Position numbers and translations under genes: made by a program
Source of the DNA: Coriobacteriaceae bacterium
Lineage (GTDB): Bacteria; Actinomycetota; Coriobacteriia; Coriobacteriales; Eggerthellaceae
NCBI GenBank assembly: GCA_015062685.1
Contig: SUUE01000002.1
Coordinates: 1 to 64,000 of the forward strand
Reading direction: 5' to 3'
Length of the DNA stretch: 64,000 nucleotides
Notes under the pieces: model-generated
The model's database searches: none
What the model was told of the DNA's origin: nothing
What the model saw: only the letters and a program-made list of their open reading frames with translations
Shown: piece after piece, positions 1 through 8,640 of the stretch
How the letters are laid out: every line of letters begins with the position of its first letter
How positions within the stretch are numbered: the stretch's first letter is position 1

Positions 1-157
1 TGGGGTGTGTTACGCCTGATGCAGGCTCATTTTAGTACGCAAATCGTCGCGCTGACAAGAAAAAACGCCTGATTAGTAGAACAAATTTGACGAATTTACC
101 CGTTAAACCATCTATTCTTCACTTGACCTGCGGTTGTGCAACTGGTATGCACGCGGG
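1..157. other. Intergenic stretch downstream of pyrF
   Basis: AT-richer stretch after the pyrF stop. It holds a short GCCTGATGCAGGC hairpin near base 13 and no convincing ORF. No clear intrinsic terminator for the pyrimidine operon could be seen. Confidence 0.4.
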
Positions 158-886
158 CTAGAGTTCAGAGACGATTGCGTCGAACGCGGCTGCGGGATCT
201 TCGGCCTTGGTAATCGGCCGCCCGATCACGATATGCGACGCCCCGTTCTCGAATGCTTGGGCTGGCGTTGCCACGCGGCTCTGGTCCCCCTTGTCCGCAC
301 CCGCGGGTCGTACGCCAGGCGTGACGATGTACGCCCTGGGTCCGAGCAGCTCGCGCAGCATGGACGCCTCTTGAGGTGACGCAACGACGCCCGATATGCC
401 CGCGTCCTGGGCGACGCCCGCCAAGAGCTTCACCTGCTCGGCTGGCGCTCGGTCGATGCCAATCTGGTTAAGGGACGCCTGGTCCATACTCGTGAGCACC
501 GTAATGCCGAGCGTCACGGCCGCTTCCCCGCCGCGTTCCTGTGCGGCGCGCTCGACTCCGCGCTGGGCGCCCTTCAGCATCTCCGCGCCACCCAAGGTGT
601 GCATCGTGATCATGTCGGCGCCCGTCATGGCCGCGGAGTACGCGGCTCCTTCGATCTGGAACGGTATGTCATGCAGCTTGAGGTCGAGGAACACGTTGAA
701 GCCCCTCTGCTTGAAGGCGGCCACGATCGAGGGGCCGCAGGCGTAGTAGAGGGTCATGCCGACCTTAACCCATTTCGACTTGCCGCGGAGCGCCTCGGCG
801 AGCTCCATGGCCTCTTCCCTCCCGCAATCGAGGGCGACGATGATACGGTCGGCGGGGTTCGTGCTTGCGAAAGCGCTCTCTAGCAT
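158..886 (-). CDS. pyrF: Orotidine 5'-phosphate decarboxylase
   Basis: Catalyses the last step of UMP synthesis, OMP to UMP plus CO2, in the cytosol. The 242-residue length is typical of bacterial PyrF. The N-terminal VALDCG substrate-binding strand and the catalytic DLKLHDIP motif (Lys and Asp of the charge network) are both present, and a phosphate-binding IVIGRPIT motif lies near the C-terminus. The start overlaps the end of pyrD by a few bases, so it is translated as the last gene of the pyr operon. The call is firm. Confidence 0.96.
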   Translation of the reverse strand: MLESAFASTNPADRIIVALDCGREEAMELAEALRGKSKWVKVGMTLYYACGPSIVAAFKQRGFNVFLDLKLHDIPFQIEGAAYSAAMTGADMITMHTLGGAEMLKGAQRGVERAAQERGGEAAVTLGITVLTSMDQASLNQIGIDRAPAEQVKLLAGVAQDAGISGVVASPQEASMLRELLGPRAYIVTPGVRPAGADKGDQSRVATPAQAFENGASHIVIGRPITKAEDPAAAFDAIVSEL

Positions 887-1815
887 TCCAGTGCTCCTAT
901 CAGCTCGTTGACATCCTCGACGCCCTGCTGCTCGCAGTAGTCGATGATGCCGTCAATCACGTCTACGGTTGCCGTCGGGTTCCCGAAGTTCGCCGTGCCC
1001 ACCGCAACTGCGGTGGCGCCGGCGAGCATGAACTCGACCGCATCGGTTCCATTGTAGATGCCGCCCATGCCGAGCAGCGGCACCTTCACGGCCTTGCTCG
1101 TCTCCCACACGAGCCTCAGCGCCACGGGCTTGACCGCCGGGCCCGAGAGACCGCCGACCACGCGCGCGAGCTGGGGTCTGCGTGTACGCGCGTCAACCGC
1201 CATGCCCAACAGCGTGTTGATGAGCGAGAGCGCGTCGGCACCTGCCGCCTCGGCGGCCCTCGCGATTTCGGAAATGTCCGTCACGTTCGGCGTGAGCTTG
1301 ACGATGAGCGGCAGCTTGGTCGCCTGGCGGCACATGCCGACCACCTGCTCGACGCTCTTCGGGTCGGTGCCGATGGTCATGCCGCCCGCGTCGACGTTGG
1401 GGCACGAGATGTTCACCTCGTAGGCATCGACCATGCCCGTCCCGTCGAGCGCTTTGATCACGTCCACGTACTCGCCGAAGCTGTGCCCCGACACGTTCAC
1501 GATCGTCGTCGCGCCCACTTCGCGCAGCCAGGGCAGCTCATGCTCCCTCAGGTGCGCGACTCCCGGGTTCTGCAGCCCGATCGAATTGAGCATGCCGGAA
1601 GGAGTCTCCGCGATGCGGGGGCTCGCGTTGCCCTCCCACCCGTTGAGCGAGACGCCCTTCGTCGTGACCGCGCCCAAAGAAGCGACGTCGACGAAATCGG
1701 AATATTCGCGCCCTGCGGCGAACGTGCCAGACGCCACCGTCACGGGGTTCTTCATCTCGAGCCCGGCCAGGTTCACGGCCAGTTTGACCTTCGTCTCGCG
1801 AGGTTTAACCGCCAT
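880..1815 (-). CDS. pyrD: Dihydroorotate dehydrogenase, class 1B catalytic subunit
   Basis: Oxidises dihydroorotate to orotate with FMN and passes electrons to PyrK. The track ORF is longer, but the start at 1815 (MAVKPRE) is chosen because its ATG shares one base with the pyrK stop (TAATG), giving about 311 residues, the usual length. VASGTFAAG, the NVSG strand, the NISCPN motif with the class 1 catalytic Cys, and the FMN-phosphate GMGGI loop are visible. The partner gene pyrK directly upstream fits the heterotetrameric NAD-linked class 1B enzyme. Confidence 0.95.
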   Translation of the reverse strand: MAVKPRETKVKLAVNLAGLEMKNPVTVASGTFAAGREYSDFVDVASLGAVTTKGVSLNGWEGNASPRIAETPSGMLNSIGLQNPGVAHLREHELPWLREVGATTIVNVSGHSFGEYVDVIKALDGTGMVDAYEVNISCPNVDAGGMTIGTDPKSVEQVVGMCRQATKLPLIVKLTPNVTDISEIARAAEAAGADALSLINTLLGMAVDARTRRPQLARVVGGLSGPAVKPVALRLVWETSKAVKVPLLGMGGIYNGTDAVEFMLAGATAVAVGTANFGNPTATVDVIDGIIDYCEQQGVEDVNELIGALEC

Positions 1816-2627
1816 TACCACACCACCTCGTTCGCATCGAAAATGGGGCCGTCTACGCACGAGCGCTTCTTCCCGCTCGTCGTGTCCACGACGCACGAGA
1901 GGCACGCGCCTACACCGCACGCCATGCGTTTCTCCATGGACACCTGGCACGGAACGCCGGCATCCGCCGCTATGCTCGCGACGATGCGCATGAGCGGCTC
2001 GGGGCCGCATACGGCGAGGTAATCGTAGGCCCCGCCATCCGCCAACGAGCCCTCGCGCAAACGCTCCTCGACGAGGGCCGTGCAGAACCCGGCATGGCCG
2101 TAAGAGCCGTCATCGGTCGCGACAGCCGGCTCCGAGCCGAGCAATTGCGTATAGCGGCCGAGCGTCACGAGCGCATCCTTCGTCTGCGCGCCGAGCACGA
2201 CGTCGGTCGCGCAGCCTGCCCCGATCAGCTGCTCCGTAAGCATGAAGAGCGGTGCGGCACCCACGCCGCCGCCCACTACGAGCGCACGTGTGCACGAGCC
2301 TTCCTTGAAACGCTCAGGGCCCGCCCAGGTGTTGCCGACGGGGCCGATCATCTCAACATCGCCTTCGGCGATGCTCGGCATGATGCGCGTCAGCGAGCCG
2401 ACTTCCTGGTAGAGGATCTCGACCGCGCCTCGGTCGACGTCGCTTGCATAGACTGAGAACGGGCGGCGCAGCACGTGCGATTCCGCAGCCGGAACCTTCA
2501 TGTGCACGAATTGCCCGGGCTTTACGCTCGAGGCGATCTGCGGCGACTCGAGCCTCATCAAATGCAGGCGCGGGCCAACCTTCTCATTAGCGACGATGCG
2601 CGCCTTTTCGTTGAGGAGTTGCGGCAT
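1815..2627 (-). CDS. pyrK: Dihydroorotate dehydrogenase electron-transfer subunit (FAD, 2Fe-2S)
   Basis: Transfers electrons from PyrD to NAD+. The start at 2627 (MPQLLNE) is preceded by GGAAGGGG and gives 270 residues; the longer track ORF reads through the leader. The order is a ferredoxin-reductase-type FAD barrel with RRPFSVY, an NAD site with GGGVGAAPL, and a C-terminal cysteine cluster CGVGACLSC plus a distal Cys (about residues 237, 242, 245, 257) that would bind the 2Fe-2S centre. Translationally coupled to pyrD. Confidence 0.94.
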   Translation of the reverse strand: MPQLLNEKARIVANEKVGPRLHLMRLESPQIASSVKPGQFVHMKVPAAESHVLRRPFSVYASDVDRGAVEILYQEVGSLTRIMPSIAEGDVEMIGPVGNTWAGPERFKEGSCTRALVVGGGVGAAPLFMLTEQLIGAGCATDVVLGAQTKDALVTLGRYTQLLGSEPAVATDDGSYGHAGFCTALVEERLREGSLADGGAYDYLAVCGPEPLMRIVASIAADAGVPCQVSMEKRMACGVGACLSCVVDTTSGKKRSCVDGPIFDANEVVW

Positions 2628-2663
2628 GGATCCCCTTCCACTTGGATTTCTCCAGAGATTGTA

Positions 2664-2693
2664 GCATGCGCCCCGCAGGCCCTCGGCGCATGC
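2664..2693. repeat. Inverted repeat upstream of pyrK
   Basis: Perfect 9-bp arms GCATGCGCC / GGCGCATGC separated by 12 bases, between the heptad-repeat gene and pyrK. On the minus strand there is no T-run after it, so it is either a leader hairpin or an operator, not a classical terminator. Confidence 0.5.
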
Positions 2694-2772
2694 CAATTCT
2701 GCCCACAAAGAGTTAACCGCGTTGACACGGCGTGCTTTTCGAGCTGGCTTTAGGGTGCCGACTTGCTCCCCT

Positions 2773-4932
2773 TTACGATGCCTCTATGGGGTCCGTCTCG
2801 TAGACGAACTTGACGCTGCCCTTCACTCCCTCGCCCTTGCCGCTGAAGCTCTGGTACTCGCGGCCGGCCTTCGCCACGGCGTCGAAACGGCTCGCGGGTT
2901 TGGCGAGCTTGTCATCCAAGACGTTTGCAAATTGCACTATGCCCTCGTCGTTGAACTGCGCCAAACCGCCCGCGAGCTCCCCTGCCGCAGTCGCCAGCGC
3001 GCCGAGGGCGTTCGCGAGGTCGGCAGACCCCGAAGATACCTGCCCGATGCCGTTCACGAGCGCGGGCGCGCTCCCGCTCAACTGGGACGCCCCTTGCGCC
3101 AACTGGGCGGCGCCGTTTGCGAGCGCGGGGAGCTGCGTCTGCGCGAGGATTCCGCCCGACAGCCCCTTCTGCTCGATGTCGTTGAGCGCTTGCACGGCCT
3201 GCGTCAGACCGCCCTCGAGAGCCGAGAGCCCAAGGTAGAGCCTCTTCGCGGCTTCGATTTGCTCTTTCGTCACGGTAGCTCCCTCGCTTTGGGCGGACAG
3301 CGAGCCTCCCGCCGCGGCGTTCGCGAACGCCGCGACCGCCTCCGCTGCGGCTGACGCGTCAACCGAGCCAGACGCGGACTGGAGGGCCTGGGCCCCATCG
3401 CTCGCGGCCTGTGCGGACGCTCCGGCTGCCGCCAGTTCGGCGTTGGCCGCATCGAGCTGCGCTTGTATCTGCGCGCGAACGGCTGGGTCCTCTATCGCGT
3501 TCAGGTCGATCGATTGCAACGTCGATTGGGCAGCCGAGACATCCGCTTGGGATTGCGCCGCAGAAGAAGCCGCCTGCCCCGCGGCATCCTTGATCCCCTG
3601 CACGTTCCCCTGCAGATCGGACGCCTCGGCCGACACCTGCGCGGCGAGCTGCGAGAGATGCTCGGGCGACTCGGCCGATTGCCCCTGCAGGGCATCGTCC
3701 GCCGACTGCCCGCTCAACGATTCGTAGAGCTGCTTTGCCTGCTCCTTGAGCAGCGACACGTTTTCGACCGCACCCGTAAGACCTTCGGACTGGAGCGTCT
3801 GGGATCCCGAGCCGCTGATGACGGCGCGCAAGCTCGCGTCGACCTCCTTCACGGCACCTTGCAGCTGGGCGATCCCCGTCGAGAGCGCTTGAGCTCCCTG
3901 CGCTATCTGGCCGACGGACCCCGGAAGGCCCGAGGTTTGCACCGCAAGTTCCTTCGTCCCCGCGGACATCGCGCCGGCGGCTTCCGATATCTTTTCTACA
4001 GCGTCCGCGAACTCGCCTGACCCCGACACGATTTGGGACATGGCAGACTTCAACGACTCCGATGCGCTCGAGAGCTCGCTCGTATCGAAATCTAAATTGA
4101 CGTCGTCGAGCAGGTTCGGGCTCGCCATGGTGAGGCTCGACTTCAACGAGAAGTCCTTGACGTCGGCCTCAAGCTCGAAATAGCTCGGAATATCGGGGCC
4201 TCCGTCCGATAGGTCCAAGCTCTCCTCGAGGCCGGGCATCGCATAGCCGATGACGATCGTGCGCTTGCCGTCCTCGACGATCCTCGCGTTCGTGACCGAC
4301 ACGTTCGAGAACACGTCTTCGTCGAGCAGCATGGCCGTGACGGCGACGAAGGGCGTGAAGACCTCCTGGCTTACACCGTTGACATCAACCGTCGCCTTCG
4401 ACTTGTTCACGTAGTCGTAGCGGATCGACACGCGGCCGCTCTTTCCCGCCAGCTCCTCCGGCGTCACCGCCTTGCCGTCGAGCTTGTACGTGACGCGCAC
4501 GTCGATCGGCGCCTCGGCATCGGACGAGCCCTTGTACGTCACGTCCTGGCCGTTCGCGCTCCAGATCATATCGGAGCGGTCGCCGGAATAGACGCCGTCG
4601 CCGTCTTCCGCCTGTATGCCTTCCAGGTTCGAGGTGTCCGAGAGCGCGTCCGCGCTCCCAGGGTTCTTGAGCGTGACGCTCACTTCCTCGCTCTTGATCG
4701 AACCGTCAGCCGTCGTGTGCACGTACACGGTCTCGTCCTTGCTCGACGGCGCCTGCACCGACGTCGGCTGCCCTGTCGACTCCTTAGCCGTGGTGGAACC
4801 ATCGGATGGAAGCACGCTCTCGCCGCTCTCGACCGCGATCGCAACCGCGGGAACGAACGTTGCGGAAGCGAGCGCGACGCTCAGGAGTGAGTAACCGGCT
4901 GTTTTCGCGACATTGCGTTTGACCTGGTTCAT
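2773..4932 (-). CDS. Exported YhgE/Pip-like heptad-repeat protein
   Basis: About 719 residues. After an N-terminal signal segment (KTAGYSLLSVALASATFVPAVAIA) comes a beta-rich region with a YKLDGK..TPEELAGKSGRVSIRYDY stretch, then a long Ala/Ser/Gln-rich helical part. Phrases spaced like xxxLxxG repeats (SGLPGSVGQIAQGAQALSTG; LPALANGAAQLAQG) are the hallmark of the YhgE/Pip phage-infection-protein group. Unlike YhgE it has no C-terminal transmembrane block, so it may be secreted or held by a partner. The start at 4932 has GGGGAC upstream; ATGs at 4944 and 4980 are alternatives. It sits between pyrC and pyrK, an unusual place. Function unknown. Confidence 0.7.
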   Translation of the reverse strand: MNQVKRNVAKTAGYSLLSVALASATFVPAVAIAVESGESVLPSDGSTTAKESTGQPTSVQAPSSKDETVYVHTTADGSIKSEEVSVTLKNPGSADALSDTSNLEGIQAEDGDGVYSGDRSDMIWSANGQDVTYKGSSDAEAPIDVRVTYKLDGKAVTPEELAGKSGRVSIRYDYVNKSKATVDVNGVSQEVFTPFVAVTAMLLDEDVFSNVSVTNARIVEDGKRTIVIGYAMPGLEESLDLSDGGPDIPSYFELEADVKDFSLKSSLTMASPNLLDDVNLDFDTSELSSASESLKSAMSQIVSGSGEFADAVEKISEAAGAMSAGTKELAVQTSGLPGSVGQIAQGAQALSTGIAQLQGAVKEVDASLRAVISGSGSQTLQSEGLTGAVENVSLLKEQAKQLYESLSGQSADDALQGQSAESPEHLSQLAAQVSAEASDLQGNVQGIKDAAGQAASSAAQSQADVSAAQSTLQSIDLNAIEDPAVRAQIQAQLDAANAELAAAGASAQAASDGAQALQSASGSVDASAAAEAVAAFANAAAGGSLSAQSEGATVTKEQIEAAKRLYLGLSALEGGLTQAVQALNDIEQKGLSGGILAQTQLPALANGAAQLAQGASQLSGSAPALVNGIGQVSSGSADLANALGALATAAGELAGGLAQFNDEGIVQFANVLDDKLAKPASRFDAVAKAGREYQSFSGKGEGVKGSVKFVYETDPIEAS

Positions 4933-5084
4933 TTGCGTCCCCATTTCAATCAGGTTAGCCCCCCGTTTATTTGGGAGCATGTTCTCCCCTAGAGTATGCC
5001 ATTGTTAACTCTAGTTGTGAACCTCCCGCGGTAATTGCCCAAACGGTCTCCCGCGCAGCGCCATGCGCTCATCGCGCCCATTCC

Positions 5085-6392
5085 TTAGAGGTGGATGGGC
5101 TCTTCGGTGATGGCGCCGTCCTCCATGGTCGCATAGCCGCCGACGTATACGTCCGTGGCACGGCCCGTGAGCTCCCACCCGAGGAAACCTGAGTTCGCCG
5201 ATTTCGACTCGAATTCATCGGCGGTTACGGTCCAGGTCACATCGGGGTCGATTACCGTGAGGTCTGCCCTGCAGCCCGGCTCGATGGCCACGCGCTCGAT
5301 TCCGAGTATGCGACGCGGGTTGACGCTCATGAGCTCGACCATGCGCTCCCAGGTGATCTTCCCTGTGTTCACGAGGTTGCCAACGACGCAGCCCACGCTC
5401 GTCTCGATGCCGGTCATGCCGAAGGGAGCCAGCTCGAATTCGCGCGCCTTCTCGTGCGCAGCATGCGGGGCGTGGTCGGTGACGATGCAGTCGACCGTGC
5501 CGTCCGCGACCGCATCGATGATCGCCTGCGCATCGGCTGCGGTGCGCAGCGGCGGGTTCACCTTGAGATTCGTGTTGTAGTCGTCGCCGATGTTCTCTTC
5601 GGTGAGGAACATGTGATGCGGCGTGACCTCGCACGTCACGTTCACGCCATCGGCCTTGCCTCGCTTGACGAGCTCGATGCCGTGTGCGGATGACAGATGT
5701 TGGATATGGATGGGGCAGCCCGTGAGCGACGAAATCTCGATGTCGCGGCCGATCTGGATCTCCTCGCCGGTCGCGGGCCAGCCGAGGAGCCCGAGCTTCG
5801 TGGATACCGCACCTTCGTTGATCTGGCCCTTGCCCACGAGGCTCTCGTCCTGGCAGTGGCTGCTCACGGCCTTTCCGAACTGGGCGGCGTAGTCCATGAC
5901 GCGTCGCATCATGCCCGCATCCTGCACGCCGCGGCCGTCGTCGGTGAACATGACGGCCCCATGCGCAACCATGTCGCCCATCTCCGAGAGGGCCTCGCCC
6001 TTCTCGCCCACGGTGCAGGCGCCTGAAACGTGCACGCGGCACTTCCCCACCTCGGCGGCCTTCGCGCGGATGTATTCGACGACTGCGCCGTTGTCGATGA
6101 CGGGGTTCGTGTTGGGCATGCAGCAAACGTCGGTGAAACCGCCGTGGGCCGCCGCCCTCGTGCCCGTCTCGATGTCCTCCTTGTATTCCTGGCCCGGATC
6201 GCGCAGGTGCACGTGCATGTCCACGAGCCCCGGCACGACCACCTTGCCGCCGAGGTCGCGCTCGACGCCCTTTGCCATTTCCAGGTCGTGGCCCACCTCG
6301 ACGATCACGCCGTCGCGGATGAGTATCTCGCACGTCTCGTTCAAGCCCACCTGCGGGTCGATCACGTGCGCGTTCTTGAGAAGCAATGCCAT
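5085..6392 (-). CDS. pyrC: Dihydroorotase
   Basis: Cyclises carbamoyl aspartate to dihydroorotate. The start at 6392 (MALLLKN) is preceded by AGGGAA and gives 435 residues, the size of class I dihydroorotases; the track ORF adds residues that overlap pyrB. The metal-binding signature DMHVHLRDPGQ, the later HCQDE and IQHLSSAHG histidines, and the catalytic TDHAPH motif are intact, so this is an active zinc enzyme rather than an inactive homologue. It lies 19 bases after pyrB. Confidence 0.96.
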   Translation of the reverse strand: MALLLKNAHVIDPQVGLNETCEILIRDGVIVEVGHDLEMAKGVERDLGGKVVVPGLVDMHVHLRDPGQEYKEDIETGTRAAAHGGFTDVCCMPNTNPVIDNGAVVEYIRAKAAEVGKCRVHVSGACTVGEKGEALSEMGDMVAHGAVMFTDDGRGVQDAGMMRRVMDYAAQFGKAVSSHCQDESLVGKGQINEGAVSTKLGLLGWPATGEEIQIGRDIEISSLTGCPIHIQHLSSAHGIELVKRGKADGVNVTCEVTPHHMFLTEENIGDDYNTNLKVNPPLRTAADAQAIIDAVADGTVDCIVTDHAPHAAHEKAREFELAPFGMTGIETSVGCVVGNLVNTGKITWERMVELMSVNPRRILGIERVAIEPGCRADLTVIDPDVTWTVTADEFESKSANSGFLGWELTGRATDVYVGGYATMEDGAITEEPIHL

Positions 6393-6411
6393 GGTATTCC
6401 CTTCGCTTTCT

Positions 6412-7353
6412 TTACGATACGGCGCCGTCATCGCCGCCGAGCAGCAGGTACAGGGCCGCCATGCGCACGAGCACGCCGGAGTACACCTGGTCTAGGATGA
6501 CCGAGCGCGTTGGGTGGTCGGCCATGAAGGCGTCGAGCTCGACCCCGCGGTTGATGGGCCCCGGGTGGCACACGATGGCCTCGGGGCGGAGGAGCTTGTC
6601 GCGACGCTCGTTCAACCCGAACAGCATGCTGTATTCGCGCAAGCTCGGGAACGGCGCCCCCTCGAGGCGCTCTTGCTGTATTCGGAGCATGTACACGACG
6701 TCGAGCTCCGGCAGGGCCGCGTCGAGGTCGCACGTGACAGCGTCGGCCCCGAGGGCTTCGGGCACGGGCGGCATGAGCGTCGGCGGCGCGATGAGCGTGA
6801 CGCGCGCGCCCATTGTCTTGAGCGCGGGCACGAGCGAGCCGCACACGCGCGAATGACCGATGTCTCCGACGATGCCGACGTGCAGACCCTCGAGCCTTCC
6901 GAGCTGCTCGCGGATGGTGTAGAGGTCAAGCAGCGCCTGAGTCGGGTGCTGGTGCTTGCCGTCGCCCGCGTCGATGACGCTGACGCCCGATTTCTTCGCG
7001 ACCTTGTAGGGGACGCCCGCATGCTTGTCGCGGACGACGATCATGTCAATCTTGTAGGCGCAAAGCGTCTCGACGGTGTCGTCGAGGCTCTCGCCCTTTA
7101 CCGTGCTCGTGGAGCTGCCGCCGAAGTTGAGCGTGTCGCAGCTCAGGCGCTTCTCGGCGATCTCGAACGAGGAGCGCGTGCGCGTCGAGGGCTCGTTGAA
7201 CATGTTGACGACCGTGTAGCCCTTTAGCACGGGCACCTTCTTGATGCGGCGCTCGTTGATGGCCTTGAAGCGCTCCGCCGTATCGAGCAGCAGCGTTATG
7301 TCCTCGCGCGAGTACTCGCGGATGTCGATGAGATGCTTGTGATCGAAGCCCAT
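6412..7353 (-). CDS. pyrB: Aspartate carbamoyltransferase catalytic subunit
   Basis: Joins carbamoyl phosphate to aspartate, the committed pyrimidine step. At 313 residues it matches catalytic chains. The carbamoyl-phosphate loop STRTRSSFE, the HPTQALLDLYT motif and the aspartate-loop region (MLRIQQER) are all present. No pyrI regulatory chain is in the window, in keeping with PyrR-based control. It follows pyrR after three bases and is probably co-translated with it. Confidence 0.96.
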   Translation of the reverse strand: MGFDHKHLIDIREYSREDITLLLDTAERFKAINERRIKKVPVLKGYTVVNMFNEPSTRTRSSFEIAEKRLSCDTLNFGGSSTSTVKGESLDDTVETLCAYKIDMIVVRDKHAGVPYKVAKKSGVSVIDAGDGKHQHPTQALLDLYTIREQLGRLEGLHVGIVGDIGHSRVCGSLVPALKTMGARVTLIAPPTLMPPVPEALGADAVTCDLDAALPELDVVYMLRIQQERLEGAPFPSLREYSMLFGLNERRDKLLRPEAIVCHPGPINRGVELDAFMADHPTRSVILDQVYSGVLVRMAALYLLLGGDDGAVS

Positions 7354-7356
7354 GGG

Positions 7357-7953
7357 CTACTCACCTCCCAACGGTGCGCTGCCGGCTCGCTTGCCGGGCT
7401 CCACCTCGAGGATCTCGACCTCCGACTTGCCGTCGGTCTCCTTGAGGAACAGCCGCACGTTCTCGTTTGCCGCCGAGGGGACGTTCTTCCCGACGAAGTC
7501 GGCGCGGATGGGAAGCTGCCTGTGGCCGCGGTCCACGAGCACGGCGAGCTGCACCGTCTCGGGGCGGCCAATATCCATGAGCGCGTCGAGCGCCGCGCGG
7601 ATGGTGCGGCCCGTGTAGAGCACGTCGTCGACGAGCACCACGTCGCGGCCGTCTATGTCGAACATGATGTCGGTGGAGAGCACTTCGGGCGACAGGTAGC
7701 TCGCGAAATCGTCGCGATAGAAGCTGATGTCGAGCCGGCCGAGCGGGACGCGCACGCCCTCGATCTCCTCGATCTTCTCGACGAGCCTTTTCGCGAGCAG
7801 GTCGCCACGCGTGACGATCCCGACGATCGCGATATTGCCCGCTCCCTTGTTCTTCTCCAGGATTTGATGCGCGATGCGAGTGAGCGAGCGCTCGATCTCG
7901 CTTTCGTCCATGACGATGGACTTGAGTGCAGAGTTAGCCAATGGGCACCTCAC
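7357..7953 (-). CDS. pyrR: PyrR, pyrimidine operon RNA-binding regulator / uracil phosphoribosyltransferase
   Basis: PyrR binds a hairpin in pyr mRNA when UMP is plentiful. The PRPP loop [19 protein letters not shown] and the LDISFYRDD region are clear. The track start is a GTG at 7953, which has AAGGAAA almost touching it. A TTG at 7941 with GAGGTG four bases upstream would give a start ([13 protein letters not shown]) closer to known PyrR proteins, so the true start is uncertain. First gene of the pyr operon, directly behind a PyrR-type RNA hairpin. Confidence 0.94.
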   Translation of the reverse strand: MRCPLANSALKSIVMDESEIERSLTRIAHQILEKNKGAGNIAIVGIVTRGDLLAKRLVEKIEEIEGVRVPLGRLDISFYRDDFASYLSPEVLSTDIMFDIDGRDVVLVDDVLYTGRTIRAALDALMDIGRPETVQLAVLVDRGHRQLPIRADFVGKNVPSAANENVRLFLKETDGKSEVEILEVEPGKRAGSAPLGGE

Positions 7954-7956
7954 TTT

Positions 7957-7987
7957 CCTTACCGGTCTCTCTGTACCGCCTTAAAGG
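7957..7987 (-). promoter_or_regulatory. PyrR-binding RNA hairpin in the pyr leader
   Basis: On the minus strand the leader reads CCTTTAAGGCGGT-ACAGAGAG-ACCGGTAAGG. The CCTT/AAGG outer pairs, the CGGT/ACCG inner stem and the CAGAGAG loop match the PyrR anti-antiterminator pattern. The 3' arm runs into the AAGGAAAGTGAGG ribosome-binding region of pyrR and no terminator follows, so control is more likely by blocking translation, as described in mycobacteria, than by attenuation. Confidence 0.75.
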
Positions 7988-7997
7988 ACTGCCATGC

Positions 7998-8006
7998 ACT
8001 ATATCA
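7998..8006 (-). promoter_or_regulatory. Extended -10 promoter of the pyr operon
   Basis: Minus strand TGATATAGT is an extended -10 element (TGn plus TATAGT). A transcript starting about seven bases on would begin just before the PyrR hairpin. No good -35 hexamer is seen, as is common for extended -10 promoters. The same TGATATAGT lies upstream of serC. Confidence 0.5.
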
Positions 8007-8073
8007 TTGTTGGGCCTGCGCAGTGCGACGGTCTCGCGGACGTAGCCCAAGCGAAACGAGTCCGCCATAAAGA

Positions 8074-8095
8074 ACGGGCCGCTTTCACGGCCCGT
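8074..8095 (-). terminator. Intrinsic terminator of the 2-oxoacid oxidoreductase operon
   Basis: ACGGGCC / GGCCCGT stem with an 8-base loop, followed on the minus strand by TTCTTTA. It lies just after the gamma-subunit stop and separates that operon from the pyr promoter. Confidence 0.65.
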
Positions 8096-8106
8096 CCACT
8101 TTCCAC

Positions 8107-8640
8107 CTATGCCTCCATGCCCAACTTGAGCGCTTGGAGGTTCTTCTCGATGAGCGCCGCCTTGCGTGGCGGAACGGCCTTGCGTATCGCTGCTTCCAGC
8201 GTCTCGACGGAGCAGAAACCCGTCTCCTTGAGCATCTTGCCCACGAGCACGATGTTGGCCAGGCCCTTGAGCCCCGCCTCCTCGGCGAGGTTCGTCGCCT
8301 CGAGGGCGAACACCTGGACGTCGTCTCGTTCGGGAAGCTTGTTCACGAGCGAAGTGTCCACGAACACCTTGCCGCCCGCCGTCACGTCGGACTCGAACTT
8401 GAGCAGCGACGGCTGGTTCATGGCGATGAGCACGTTGGGGTTCATGATGAGCGGGCTGCCAATGGGCTCGTCAGAGAGCGTGACCGAACAGTTCGCCGTG
8501 CCGCCTCGCATCTCGGGCCCGTAGCTCGGGAGCCACGAGACCTCGTGCTCGTCGATGAGGCCCGCGTAAGCCACGACCTTGCCCGCGAACAGCAGGCCCT
8601 GGCCGCCGAAGCCCGCGAAAACGACTCGCATCTCCTCCAT
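8107..8640 (-). CDS. 2-oxoacid:ferredoxin oxidoreductase, gamma subunit
   Basis: Smallest catalytic-complex chain (177 residues) of a pyruvate-ferredoxin-oxidoreductase-family enzyme that oxidises a 2-oxoacid to an acyl-CoA and reduces ferredoxin. The GFGGQGLLFAGK opening motif and the PSYGPEMRGGTANC segment are typical of the gamma domain. The start at 8640 shares one base with the beta stop (TAATG); the longer track ORF is a frame extension. The substrate cannot be told from this chain alone: 2-oxoisovalerate or 2-oxoglutarate. Confidence 0.9.
   Translation of the reverse strand: MEEMRVVFAGFGGQGLLFAGKVVAYAGLIDEHEVSWLPSYGPEMRGGTANCSVTLSDEPIGSPLIMNPNVLIAMNQPSLLKFESDVTAGGKVFVDTSLVNKLPERDDVQVFALEATNLAEEAGLKGLANIVLVGKMLKETGFCSVETLEAAIRKAVPPRKAALIEKNLQALKLGMEA

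Noticed and set aside
865-2022. Long plus-strand ORF of 385 residues over pyrD
   Set aside because: Arg/His-rich antisense shadow of pyrD and pyrK; no RBS and no family likeness.
2664-2693. Inverted repeat before pyrK as a second PyrR site
   Set aside because: Lacks the CAGAGAG loop and CCTT/AAGG outer pairs of the PyrR element.
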